Assembly (NCBI RefSeq): GCF_900102265.1 | Contig: NZ_FNBH01000002.1 | Coordinates: 372,001 to 436,000 of the forward strand | Direction: 5' to 3' | From: Epilithonimonas hungarica | GTDB lineage: Bacteria > Bacteroidota > Bacteroidia > Flavobacteriales > Weeksellaceae | DNA: 64,000 nt | In this document: positions 42,982 to 51,127 of the stretch, piece after piece | Layout: each line of letters starts with the position of its first letter | Position numbering within the stretch: the stretch's first letter is position 1 | Program-made: the position numbers and the translations under genes | The notes under the pieces: model-generated | What the model was told of the DNA's origin: nothing | The model's input: only the letters and a program-made list of their open reading frames with translations | Database searches by the model: none

Positions 42982-45828
42982 TTAGAATTTGATACTATAA
43001 CCAAATGTAACAACAGAAGGTGTAGGGTACACATCCAAGTTGACACCATCATTCGCTACTTCTGGGTTCATTAGATTCTCACTTTTAGTCCACATAAATG
43101 GTCTATCTGCAGTTACAGAAAATCTCATCTCAGGAACTCCATTAGCTTTTAAAGTATATCCCAATTGGATATTTTGAACTCTGAAAAAATCACCATCTTG
43201 TAGCCAGAATTTGGATAATTTTTGATTATTCCAGCTGTTTCTATAACCTTCCGAAGAGATATATTCATTGGTAGTACCTTCTCCATGCCAACGATTGATT
43301 GCAAAATCAGCATCAATGTTTCTTCCTGTCGTTCTGATAACTTCTCCTCTATTTCTATTAAGAATTTTATTCCCTCCTTGTCCATAAAATGCCATAGAAA
43401 AATCCCAATTTTTATAGCTTACTGCCAGAGATCCTCCAAAATAATAAGTTGGAACTGGTGAACCAAGGTACATTCTGTCTTCTGCATCAATTTTACCATC
43501 ACCATTCATATCTCTGTATTTAAAATATCCTGGCTTAATAGGACTAGCAGTATTTGTAGCATTATACGCTACAGCCGTTGGATCTGCATTAATCTCGGCT
43601 TGATTCTGATAAACCCCAATTACATCATAGCCATAAAACACATCTATTGGTTGACCAACGACTAAACGCTGTGGAAAGTCTCCTGATCCTCTAGCAATAA
43701 AACCTTGCCCATACAAATCTGTAACTTCATTTTTGATTTGGCTAAAGTTACCATTAATGCTATATCTCCAGTCTTCGCCTATTTTATCTCTCCATCCAGC
43801 TGATATTTCAAAACCTTTGTTTCTCATTGCCCCAACGTTTTTGAAACTATCCGCATTTCCAATAGTTGGTTGAACAGGTATAACCATTTTTTTTGTATCT
43901 TTTACAAAATAGTCACCTTCTAATGTTAAACGTCTATCCAAAAGTTCAGCAGAAAGTCCTACGTTAGTTTCCTCCGTATATTCTCTTCTAACATCATCCA
44001 AATACGTTGTAAATTGAAAAGCAGGAAGATATGTATCAGCAAATACAGAATTGACAGTAAATGCTGTACTAGGTCTACTTGCATTAACTGCATCATTAGC
44101 CAATCTACCCCATCCAGCACGGAACTTCAATAAGTTTAGCCAACTAACATCTTTCAAGAATGATTCTTCAGAAGCAACCCATCCTAGACCAAAAGCTGGC
44201 AAATTAATAGTTTTTTGGTTAGGGAACTTATTAGAGCCTTCATTTCTAAGTGTAGCATAAGCTATATAACGATTCTTAAACTTGTAAGATAGTCTTCCAA
44301 AATAAGATGTTCTATAATATCTGTAAGGGCTTCCTTCTGTACTGATTCTTCCTACATCGGAGGTATTATTAAGATACCACGTTCCTTCATTATATCTTGA
44401 AAATCCAGGAATCTCACTAGAGAAAAAACCTTTCACACTCAGAAATTTGTAAGATTGATCTGCATAAGAAGTTCCTCCCATTAAAGTAAAATCATGATCT
44501 CCCAATGTCTTTGTCCAAGTTAAAGTATTATCCCAGATATAATCTTCATAATTGGCATTGTTACGAGTAATAGAAGATTGATTTATTGTTCTTTGAAAAC
44601 CTTGACCAATATCATTAACAAAGTAAGGCAACTCCATTAAACGCTCATCAATATTTCTATTATTGTAAGAAAGCGTTGTTTTGAAAGTCAACTCTTTAGG
44701 TAATATGCTTATCTCCGCATAAGCATTGAAGTTTAATGATCTTTGAATTCCAAGCTTATCAACATTGTCCATTAATGAAAAAGGATTATCATGACCTCTG
44801 TAGCCTAGTAACTGAGCATCTGCATAAGGTTTGTAATCTGCATTTGTAAACAATGGGTCATAAACAGGCATTACAGGAACAGCATAATAAATTTGTTGCC
44901 AAGCAGAACCTTCATCATCATACTTTTCTCCACGAGTATAATTAATAGTAGCTCCAACATTCAACCAATTAGTTGCCTTGGCATCTACTTTAGCCCTGAT
45001 GTTAAATCGCTCATAACTATTTCTCATTTTTAGAATCCCGTCTTGGGAAAAATAGTTCCCTCCTAATGAGTAAGCTACTTTTTCAGAACCACCATCTACT
45101 GCAAGACTATGACTCTGGATTGGCGCTACTCTCAAAGCCTCTTTATACCAATCCGTATTTACATTAGGAAGATTAGGGTTAGTTTTACTTCTTCCATATC
45201 TTTCTATAGCAGACTCAATAGCGGTGATTTCCCACTGATTTCCTGATTCTAATGCAAAATTAGTATACTGTTCAGCATTAGCCATTTTAATTACATTATT
45301 AGCATACTGAGCACCATAATAAGAATCGTAAGTTAATTTTGGTTTTTTATTATAACTACCACCTTTTGTAGTAATAACCACAACACCATTTGCTGCTAAA
45401 ACACCATATATTGCAGATGCAGAAGCATCTTTAAGAATTGTAAAATCCTGAATATCATTTGGATTTAAAAATTCAATATTATCAACAAAAAGCCCATCAA
45501 CAACATACAATGGCTGATTAGTTCCATTGATTGAGTGTACCCCCCTAATATTTATCTTTGGAGCTTCTCCTGGAGATCCATTAGTTATAATTTTTCCTTG
45601 CAAAGCTTGAGTAGCTTGTCCAGATGGCGTCTTAACGATATCAGCTGCTTTTACGGTAGTAATCGCACTTGTTAAGTCAACTTTCTTCTGAGTTCCATAT
45701 CCAATCACAACAACTTCCTCGATCTTGTTCTCTTTCGTAACAGTATCCTGTGTGGTTTGTGCATGTAAATCACTGCCGAAGTACAGAGCAGCAATCAACA
45801 ATGGTAATTTTACATAATTTTTTCTCAT
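42982..45828 (-). CDS. SusC/RagA family TonB-linked outer membrane protein
   Basis: 948 residues. Signal MRKNYVKLPLLIAALYFGSDLHA, then almost directly the TonB box and plug start (KIEEVVVIGYGTQKKVDLTSAI). The carboxypeptidase-regulatory-like N-terminal domain common in SusC proteins is missing. The plug has ALQGKIITNGSPGEAPKINIRGVHSINGTNQPLYVVDG and DASASAIYGVLAANGVVVITTKGG. The barrel ends FGYSIKF with a terminal Phe. It imports oligosaccharides with SusD. First gene of the PUL; no regulator gene is adjacent. Confidence 0.94.
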   Translation of the reverse strand: MRKNYVKLPLLIAALYFGSDLHAQTTQDTVTKENKIEEVVVIGYGTQKKVDLTSAITTVKAADIVKTPSGQATQALQGKIITNGSPGEAPKINIRGVHSINGTNQPLYVVDGLFVDNIEFLNPNDIQDFTILKDASASAIYGVLAANGVVVITTKGGSYNKKPKLTYDSYYGAQYANNVIKMANAEQYTNFALESGNQWEITAIESAIERYGRSKTNPNLPNVNTDWYKEALRVAPIQSHSLAVDGGSEKVAYSLGGNYFSQDGILKMRNSYERFNIRAKVDAKATNWLNVGATINYTRGEKYDDEGSAWQQIYYAVPVMPVYDPLFTNADYKPYADAQLLGYRGHDNPFSLMDNVDKLGIQRSLNFNAYAEISILPKELTFKTTLSYNNRNIDERLMELPYFVNDIGQGFQRTINQSSITRNNANYEDYIWDNTLTWTKTLGDHDFTLMGGTSYADQSYKFLSVKGFFSSEIPGFSRYNEGTWYLNNTSDVGRISTEGSPYRYYRTSYFGRLSYKFKNRYIAYATLRNEGSNKFPNQKTINLPAFGLGWVASEESFLKDVSWLNLLKFRAGWGRLANDAVNASRPSTAFTVNSVFADTYLPAFQFTTYLDDVRREYTEETNVGLSAELLDRRLTLEGDYFVKDTKKMVIPVQPTIGNADSFKNVGAMRNKGFEISAGWRDKIGEDWRYSINGNFSQIKNEVTDLYGQGFIARGSGDFPQRLVVGQPIDVFYGYDVIGVYQNQAEINADPTAVAYNATNTASPIKPGYFKYRDMNGDGKIDAEDRMYLGSPVPTYYFGGSLAVSYKNWDFSMAFYGQGGNKILNRNRGEVIRTTGRNIDADFAINRWHGEGTTNEYISSEGYRNSWNNQKLSKFWLQDGDFFRVQNIQLGYTLKANGVPEMRFSVTADRPFMWTKSENLMNPEVANDGVNLDVYPTPSVVTFGYSIKF

Positions 45829-45876
45829 AATATTCTTAAGTATTATTTTCTTATTCTCCGAATATAAATATTTTTA

Positions 45877-45911
45877 TTAACACAATGTTAATATATGCTA
45901 AAACAAATATA
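45877..45911 (-). promoter_or_regulatory. susC promoter -7 box and downstream palindrome (candidate operator)
   Basis: Minus-strand TATATTTG (plus 45904-45911) is followed 12 bases later by the perfect palindrome TTAACA-CAA-TGTTAA (45877-45891), at or just after the predicted transcription start and 49 bases before the susC ATG. Position and symmetry suit a repressor site or roadblock. The rest of 45829-46102 is AT-rich with no gene seen. Confidence 0.45.
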
Positions 45912-46102
45912 ACCAATTGTATTTCAATAAATTAAAATACAAAATTATTATTTTTAATATGAAAAGCACTAAAAAATAATCCCCAAATTTTGGCTCAGTA
46001 TTTGTCTATTTAATATAATCGAAGTTTTAATCACTCAAAACGAGCCATTATATTGCTTCACATTAAGACAATAAAAAGAATAAAATCAATAAATATTAAA
46101 TT

Positions 46103-46657
46103 ATGAATACCAACAGACTTTCAACAGAAATGCAAAATGCATTGATCAAACAGATGACAAAAGAAAATCATGCCTCACAAATATTCTTATCTTACGGTTG
46201 TTGGGCTGATACAAAAGGTTATGGCGGAATCGCAAATTTTCTTTACAGACATTCTCAGGAAGAAAGGAATCATATGATAAAGTTTATGAGATATATCCTG
46301 GACAGAGGTGGCGAAGCTAAAGTAGAAGCAATCCCTGCTCCTCCGGAAAACCCGCAAAGTTTGACCGACTGTTTCAATAAAGTTTTCCAACACGAGGTTG
46401 ATAACACTACCTCTATATACGATCTTGTTGACTTGGCTTTCCGGGAAAAAGACTGGGCTACCTGGAACTTTATGCAATGGTTTGTGAAAGAACAGATCGA
46501 GGAAGAAAAACTAGCTCTTGAATTGATTGACAAACTTAAAATTGCTGGCGGAGACAGAGCAACCGACGAATCCCTGTTTACTCTGGATAAGGCTTTGGAA
46601 GCTGCTGCTGATGAAGTTTCTTTACCACAAGAGGCTACTGCAGATAATCCATCTTAA
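46103..46657 (+). CDS. ftnA: Bacterial non-haem ferritin
   Basis: 184 residues. Ferritin four-helix core with the ferroxidase ligands in pattern: QMTKENHASQIFLSYGCWAD (helix A Glu), HSQEERNHMIKFMRYI (ExxH, helix B), and HEVDNTTSIYDLV...NFMQWFVKEQIEEEKLALELIDKL (helices C and D, QIEEE). It stores iron in a 24-mer in the cytoplasm. The C-terminal ~20 residues after the helices are acidic. Single gene with a terminator after it. No Fur box was recognised upstream. Confidence 0.93.
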   Translation: MNTNRLSTEMQNALIKQMTKENHASQIFLSYGCWADTKGYGGIANFLYRHSQEERNHMIKFMRYILDRGGEAKVEAIPAPPENPQSLTDCFNKVFQHEVDNTTSIYDLVDLAFREKDWATWNFMQWFVKEQIEEEKLALELIDKLKIAGGDRATDESLFTLDKALEAAADEVSLPQEATADNPS

Positions 46658-46681
46658 AACAAAATAAATATCACTAACTTT

Positions 46682-46706
46682 GATCTCCGTTTTTACGGAG
46701 ATCTTT
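46682..46706 (+). terminator. Terminator after ferritin gene
   Basis: GATCTCCGT (46682-46690) pairs with ACGGAGATC (46695-46703), followed by a T run. Confidence 0.8.
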
Positions 46707-46725
46707 TAATTTATATTCAAACAAA

Positions 46726-47031
46726 ATGGCAGACATTATAGAAAACAATCATTCCAATCCGGAAGATTTTTACAAATCGTTAAAAGAAAAACTGGAAGAG
46801 CAGCATAACTTCCCGGAGGAATATCTCTTCAAATTCATTGTAACAAGTGATTCTGAGAAAATAACAGAGATCTTAAGAGTTTTCGACAATTTGAAATACA
46901 CTTTATCCAACAAAGAAAGTTCAACCGGAAAATATACTTCTGTCTCAATCGATTGTTTTGTGCTGGACGCAGACCAGGTTATCACTATTTATAAAAAAGT
47001 GGCAGAAATAGAAGGTGTAATGATGCTTTAA
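46726..47031 (+). CDS. DUF493 family protein (YbeD-like)
   Basis: 101 residues. The segment FPEEYLFKFIVTSDSEKITEILRVFDN...NKESSTGKYTSVSIDCFVLDADQVITIYKKVAEIEGVMML is the DUF493/YbeD alpha-beta fold, similar to ACT-like regulatory domains. In E. coli ybeD sits near lipB; here it lies between ferritin and a tiny protein gene, with terminators on both sides of the pair. Function unknown. Confidence 0.85.
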   Translation: MADIIENNHSNPEDFYKSLKEKLEEQHNFPEEYLFKFIVTSDSEKITEILRVFDNLKYTLSNKESSTGKYTSVSIDCFVLDADQVITIYKKVAEIEGVMML

Positions 47032-47074
47032 TTTTTTGGTTTGAAACTTGTATTTTAAAATCAAATTTAATGTT

Positions 47075-47221
47075 ATGAAAAAAGCATTTTTTAAAATACT
47101 GAACAAAATAAATGTCGCAGTTTTACCAAAGTACAGTAAAAGGGATTTTACAAAACTTAATAAATTTCAAAAAGCAATTTTTGGCTACAGATATATAGTT
47201 TTAATTAATTCTTTAGATTAA
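47075..47221 (+). CDS. Small conserved basic protein (48 residues)
   Basis: From the ATG at 47075: MKKAFFKILNKINVAVLPKY, then SKRDFTKLNKFQKAIFGYRYIVLINSLD and TAA. I recall many Flavobacteriia having a 45-50 residue protein with this outline (FFKIL.K.N...LP.Y......L.K.QK...GYR..V......), often labelled SsrA-binding protein though far too short to be SmpB. Conservation of the pattern and the terminator 20 bases later support a real gene. Basic and possibly membrane- or RNA-associated; function unknown. Confidence 0.72.
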   Translation: MKKAFFKILNKINVAVLPKYSKRDFTKLNKFQKAIFGYRYIVLINSLD

Positions 47222-47240
47222 TTATCAAATACTTAAAAAT

Positions 47241-47271
47241 AAAAAAGCGTTCAATATTTGAACGCTTTTTT
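47241..47271. terminator. Strong bidirectional terminator
   Basis: A 14-bp perfect stem, AAAAAAGCGTTCAA (47241-47254) with TTGAACGCTTTTTT (47258-47271), has a 3-base loop. It serves the small gene and, from the other side, the deoxyhypusine synthase homologue. Confidence 0.85.
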
Positions 47272-47308
47272 ATTTTATCTTCCGGCTTCAGACTTTCGTC
47301 CTCCAGCT

Positions 47309-48283
47309 TTATGAATTCTCAAGAATATAACTGAACATCAATGGCGCACAGATCGTCGCATCGCTTTCAACAATATATTTTGGTGTTGTAATATCCAGTT
47401 TCCCCCAAGTGATCTTCTCATTCGGAACCGCTCCGGAATATGAACCGTAAGATGTTGTAGAATCGGAGATCTGGCAGAAATAAGACCAGAAAGGAATATC
47501 ATGCATTTCCATATCTTGATACAACATTGGAACAACACAGATTGGGAAATCTCCTGCAATTCCTCCACCAATTTGGAAGAATCCAACTCCCTTTCCGCCT
47601 GAATTTTTCGTGTACCAATCAGCAAGATAAGCCATATATTCGATGCCTGATTTCATTGTAGAGAATTTCAGATCTCCTTTGATACAATAAGAAGCGAAAA
47701 TATTACCCATTGTAGAATCTTCCCATCCCGGAACCACGATCGGCAAATTCTTTTCAGCAGCAGCAATCATCCAGGAGTTTTCTCTTGGGATTTCGTAATA
47801 CTGCTCAAGAACGCCGGAAAGAATCATTTTGTACATATATTCGTGTGGGAAATATCTTTCACCTTTATCATCAGCATCTTTCCAAAGTTCGTAGATATGT
47901 TTCTGCAATCTTCTGAAAGCCTCTTCTTCCGGAATACAAGTATCAGTAACCCTGTTCAATCCTCTTTCCAAAAGTGCCCATTCTTCCTGTGGCGTAAGGT
48001 CTCTGTAATGCGGAACTCTTTCGTAATGAGAGTGCGCAACAAGATTCATAAGGTCTTCTTCCAGGTTGGCTCCTGTACAAGAGATGAAATCTACTTTATC
48101 CTGACGAATCATCTCAGCAAAGATTTTCCCAAGTTCAGCGGTTGACATAGCTCCAGCCAATGTTACCATCATTTTGCCGCCATCTTTCAGGTGTGCAACA
48201 TAACCTTTGGAAGCATCTACCAACGCTGCTGCATTGAAGTGCAAATAATACTTTTCTATAAATTCCGAAATCGGCTTACTCAT
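47309..48283 (-). CDS. Deoxyhypusine synthase family protein
   Basis: 324 residues from the ATG at 48283 (MSKPISEFIEKYYLHFNAAA). The longer frame to 48460 runs back through the promoter and is rejected. NAD-binding/DHS fold: MVTLAGAMSTAELG, FISCTGANLEEDLMNLVAHSHY, IVVPGWEDSTMGNIFA, VGFFQIGGGIAGDF and SGAVPNEKITWGKLD. In the last motif Lys295 corresponds to the human DHS active-site lysine in SGAxPDExxxWGK. Bacteria lack eIF5A, and characterised bacterial homologues work on polyamines (homospermidine-synthase-like), so the reaction is uncertain. Confidence 0.88.
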   Translation of the reverse strand: MSKPISEFIEKYYLHFNAAALVDASKGYVAHLKDGGKMMVTLAGAMSTAELGKIFAEMIRQDKVDFISCTGANLEEDLMNLVAHSHYERVPHYRDLTPQEEWALLERGLNRVTDTCIPEEEAFRRLQKHIYELWKDADDKGERYFPHEYMYKMILSGVLEQYYEIPRENSWMIAAAEKNLPIVVPGWEDSTMGNIFASYCIKGDLKFSTMKSGIEYMAYLADWYTKNSGGKGVGFFQIGGGIAGDFPICVVPMLYQDMEMHDIPFWSYFCQISDSTTSYGSYSGAVPNEKITWGKLDITTPKYIVESDATICAPLMFSYILENS

Positions 48284-48299
48284 TTTATAAAAATTTTTG

Positions 48300-48419
48300 C
48301 AAAGATAAGAATTTGTTTGGATGTCAGAAGCCGGATACTGGATGTGAAGGTTAATTTTAAAAGACATTTTTTCCATCTGATTTCCGACTTCCAACATCCA
48401 ACATATTTCACTACTTTTG
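48300..48419. promoter_or_regulatory. Divergent promoter region, deoxyhypusine synthase homologue / ABC-F
   Basis: Leftward TATCTTTG is at plus 48300-48307, 17 bases before the ATG at 48283. Rightward TACTTTTG is at 48412-48419, 27 bases before the ATG at 48446. Between them are imperfect inverted stretches of the type GGATGTCAGAAGCCGGATACTGG (48318-48340) and its degenerate complement (48374-48402). Similar text occurs at 47279-47306. Confidence 0.5.
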
Positions 48420-48445
48420 CAAATTGAAATTTTAAACAGACAACA

Positions 48446-50380
48446 ATGATATCGGCACAAGGATTAGGATTACATCACGCAGGAAATTATCTTTTCCGAG
48501 ACGTTAATTTTACCATCAAAAAAGATGATAAAATTGGCTTGGTCGGTAAGAACGGAGCTGGAAAATCCACGCTTCTTAAAATCCTTTCCGGAGAGATCAA
48601 CTTCTACGAAGGCAACGTTGTTCCGGAAGGAAACATCACAATTGGATTCTTAAAACAAGACCTTGATTTTGTAAAAGGAAGAACCGTTTGGGACGAGACG
48701 ATGCAGGCTTATGAGCAGATCAATGCGATGAAGAATGAACTGGAGGACGTCAATCATCAATTAGCAACCAGAACCGATTACGAAAGTGATGCCTATTCTG
48801 ATCTAATTGTCAGAATGACGGAACTGAATGACCTTTTAATGAATCACGATGCATATAATCTGGAAGGCGATGTAGAAAAAGTATTGTTTGGGTTGGGTTT
48901 CAAAGCTGATGATTTTCAAAAGATAACCGACGAGTTTTCCGGAGGCTGGAGAATGAGGATCGAATTGGCAAAACTCCTTCTTCAGAAAAACGATTTGATG
49001 CTTCTGGATGAGCCGACCAACCACTTGGATATGGAATCCATCATTTGGCTGGAAGATTTCCTGAAAGATTATCCTGGCTCTATCGTTTTGGTAAGTCACG
49101 ATAAACAGTTTATGACATCGATCTGTAACAGAACTTTTGATGTTAATAATAAAAAAATTGAGGATTACAAAGCCAACTATTCCAAATATCTGGAGCTGAG
49201 AAAAGAACGTCGCGAAAAACTAGCGCAGGCGAAGAAAAACCAAGATGCGGAAATCAAGCAGATGGAAGACAACATCAACAAGTTCCGTGCAAGTGCAACC
49301 AAAGCTTCTTTTGCCCAGTCATTAATCAAAAAACTGGATAAAATCGAAAGAATAGAGATCGATAATGAAGATGTATCCAAATTCAATATTCGTTTCCAAC
49401 CGTCTGTTACACCTGGAAAAGTAATCTTCGAAGCCAAAAACTTAGGAAAAGCTTACGGAAACAAGCAGATCTTTGACAACGTTGACTTCTTTGTAGAACG
49501 TGGCGACAGAATCTCTCTTTTGGGACAGAACGGACAAGGGAAAACGACTTTGGCAAAGATTCTTGCCGGCGATATCAAGGATTATTCAGGAGAATGGAAT
49601 CTTGGTCACAACGTGAGCATCGGATATTTTGCCCAGAATCAGGAAGAAGTTTTGACACCGGATAAAACTGTTCTACAAGAAGCGGAAGATTCTGCAACGG
49701 AAGAAACCAGACCAAGAGTTCGTGACTTATTAGGTTCTTTCTTGTTTCAGGGCGAAGATGTGACCAAGAAAACCAAAGTTCTTTCCGGAGGTGAGAGAAA
49801 CCGTCTGGCGCTTTGTAAATTATTGCTTCGTCCGTTCAATACGTTGATCATGGATGAACCTACGAACCACTTGGATATTCAGTCAAAAGAGATTATTAAA
49901 TTAGCGCTTCAGAAATATGAAGGAACATTGATCGTGATTTCTCACGACCGTGAATTCCTGCAAGGTTTGTCTGATAAGATTTTTGAATTCCGTGATGGAA
50001 AAATGAAGGAATTCCTAGGAAACATTGATGAATACCTGGAATACAGACAAAAAGAAAGCATCCGGGAAATCTCTGCCGAAAGGTCAAAACTTCATAAAGA
50101 AGAGGTTGAAGAACCAAAAGCTAAGATCCAAGAATCAAAGCCAGCAACTGACAATCAGTCAACAACGATTGTAAGCAAAGAGCAGAAAAATATTCAAAAC
50201 AAACTGAAAAAAGTAGAAGAAAAAATCTCTGAACTGGAATTGAAAATCGAAGAATTCGAAGCTTCTTTTACTAAGGAAAATCCTTCTGAACAAACTTTGG
50301 AAACTTATAACAAAACAAAAGAAGAACTGGATCTGACCTTACAGGAATGGGAATATCTTGGAAGTCAATTAGAGAACTAA
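48446..50380 (+). CDS. ABC-F family ATP-binding cassette protein
   Basis: 644 residues, two ABC domains and no membrane segments. Domain 1 has GKNGAGKST, the signature FSGGWRMRIELAKLLL and LLDEPTNHLD. A charged linker follows (RKERREKLAQAKKNQDAEI). Domain 2 has GQNGQGKTT, LSGGERNRLALCKLLL and IMDEPTNHLD. The C-terminal ~90 residues are coiled-coil (KLKKVEEKISELELKIEEFE), as in Uup-type ABC-F proteins. These bind the ribosomal E site or DNA and act in translation or ribosome assembly. Not an antibiotic-resistance type that I recognise. Confidence 0.9.
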   Translation: MISAQGLGLHHAGNYLFRDVNFTIKKDDKIGLVGKNGAGKSTLLKILSGEINFYEGNVVPEGNITIGFLKQDLDFVKGRTVWDETMQAYEQINAMKNELEDVNHQLATRTDYESDAYSDLIVRMTELNDLLMNHDAYNLEGDVEKVLFGLGFKADDFQKITDEFSGGWRMRIELAKLLLQKNDLMLLDEPTNHLDMESIIWLEDFLKDYPGSIVLVSHDKQFMTSICNRTFDVNNKKIEDYKANYSKYLELRKERREKLAQAKKNQDAEIKQMEDNINKFRASATKASFAQSLIKKLDKIERIEIDNEDVSKFNIRFQPSVTPGKVIFEAKNLGKAYGNKQIFDNVDFFVERGDRISLLGQNGQGKTTLAKILAGDIKDYSGEWNLGHNVSIGYFAQNQEEVLTPDKTVLQEAEDSATEETRPRVRDLLGSFLFQGEDVTKKTKVLSGGERNRLALCKLLLRPFNTLIMDEPTNHLDIQSKEIIKLALQKYEGTLIVISHDREFLQGLSDKIFEFRDGKMKEFLGNIDEYLEYRQKESIREISAERSKLHKEEVEEPKAKIQESKPATDNQSTTIVSKEQKNIQNKLKKVEEKISELELKIEEFEASFTKENPSEQTLETYNKTKEELDLTLQEWEYLGSQLEN

Positions 50381-50393
50381 TTTTAAAATATCT

Positions 50394-50423
50394 AAATCCA
50401 TTCAAAATTGAATGGATTTTTTA
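50394..50423 (+). terminator. Terminator after ABC-F gene
   Basis: AAATCCATTCA (50394-50404) pairs perfectly with TGAATGGATTT (50409-50419), followed by a T run. Confidence 0.85.
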
Positions 50424-50465
50424 TAGACCTGTTTTAATTCTTATCTTCGACAAAGAAATTCAAAA

Positions 50466-51032
50466 ATGAGTGACAAACTAAGAAAACATATCGAAGAAAT
50501 CACACCGATCACAGATAAGGAATTCGATTATCTGCTGTCTCATTTTTCAGTCAAAAAACTTAAAAAACATCAATTTTTGATCCAGCAAGGCGACCTGGTT
50601 AAAAATGACCATTTTGTAGTTTCCGGGTTGTTGAAAGCTTATCATACCAATCCTGACGACGGCAAAGAACACATTCTTCAGTTTGCCTGGGAAAACTGGT
50701 GGATTACAGATTTCCAGGCTTATTTCAATCAAACCAATTCTACTCTCAACATAGATTGTATAGAAGATGTCGAAGTACTTTCTATCTCATTGGAAAACCG
50801 CGAAAAAATCTGTGCTGACCTTCATAAGATTGAACATTTTTTCAGAAAGAAATCCAATTTCGGATACATTGCGCTTCAGCAAAGGATTCTTTCACTGTTA
50901 ACTCATAGCACAAAAGAACGCTATGAACAGATGCTCAGCAACTACCCTTCTCTTTTCCAGCGTGTTCCAAAGTCTCTCATTGCTTCTTACCTTGGGGTTT
51001 CCAGAGAAACACTTAGCAGATTATCAAAATAA
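50466..51032 (+). CDS. Crp/Fnr family transcriptional regulator 1
   Basis: 188 residues. N-terminal cyclic-nucleotide-binding-like barrel (FSVKKLKKHQFLIQQGDLVKNDHFVVSGLLKAYH...WITDFQAYF), dimer helix, and a C-terminal winged helix (VPKSLIASYLGVSRETLSRLSK) that ends right at the recognition helix. No Fe-S cysteines and no obvious cAMP phosphate-binding motif, as in many Bacteroidetes Crp-like proteins sensing unknown signals. The DJ-1/PfpI gene follows in the same direction after 95 bases and may be its target. Confidence 0.88.
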   Translation: MSDKLRKHIEEITPITDKEFDYLLSHFSVKKLKKHQFLIQQGDLVKNDHFVVSGLLKAYHTNPDDGKEHILQFAWENWWITDFQAYFNQTNSTLNIDCIEDVEVLSISLENREKICADLHKIEHFFRKKSNFGYIALQQRILSLLTHSTKERYEQMLSNYPSLFQRVPKSLIASYLGVSRETLSRLSK

Positions 51033-51127
51033 ATGTGACCTACATCACAGAAAAACCTTGATATACATCCTTTCTTTCGGTCTCGATTTTGTAGAATTTT
51101 GCAGTATCAAATTTTAAAATTGTGATA

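Noticed and set aside
42962-43052. Longer start for the SusD gene
   Set aside because: The extension overlaps the end of susC and lacks a signal; the ATG at 42962 gives a clean lipoprotein signal.
48283-48460. Longer start for the deoxyhypusine synthase homologue
   Set aside because: The extra 59 codons pass through the promoter and repeat region and do not match the family N-terminus.
48446-50380. ABC-F antibiotic-resistance protein
   Set aside because: The long C-terminal coiled coil and Uup-like layout fit a housekeeping ABC-F; no resistance-type interdomain arm is recognisable.
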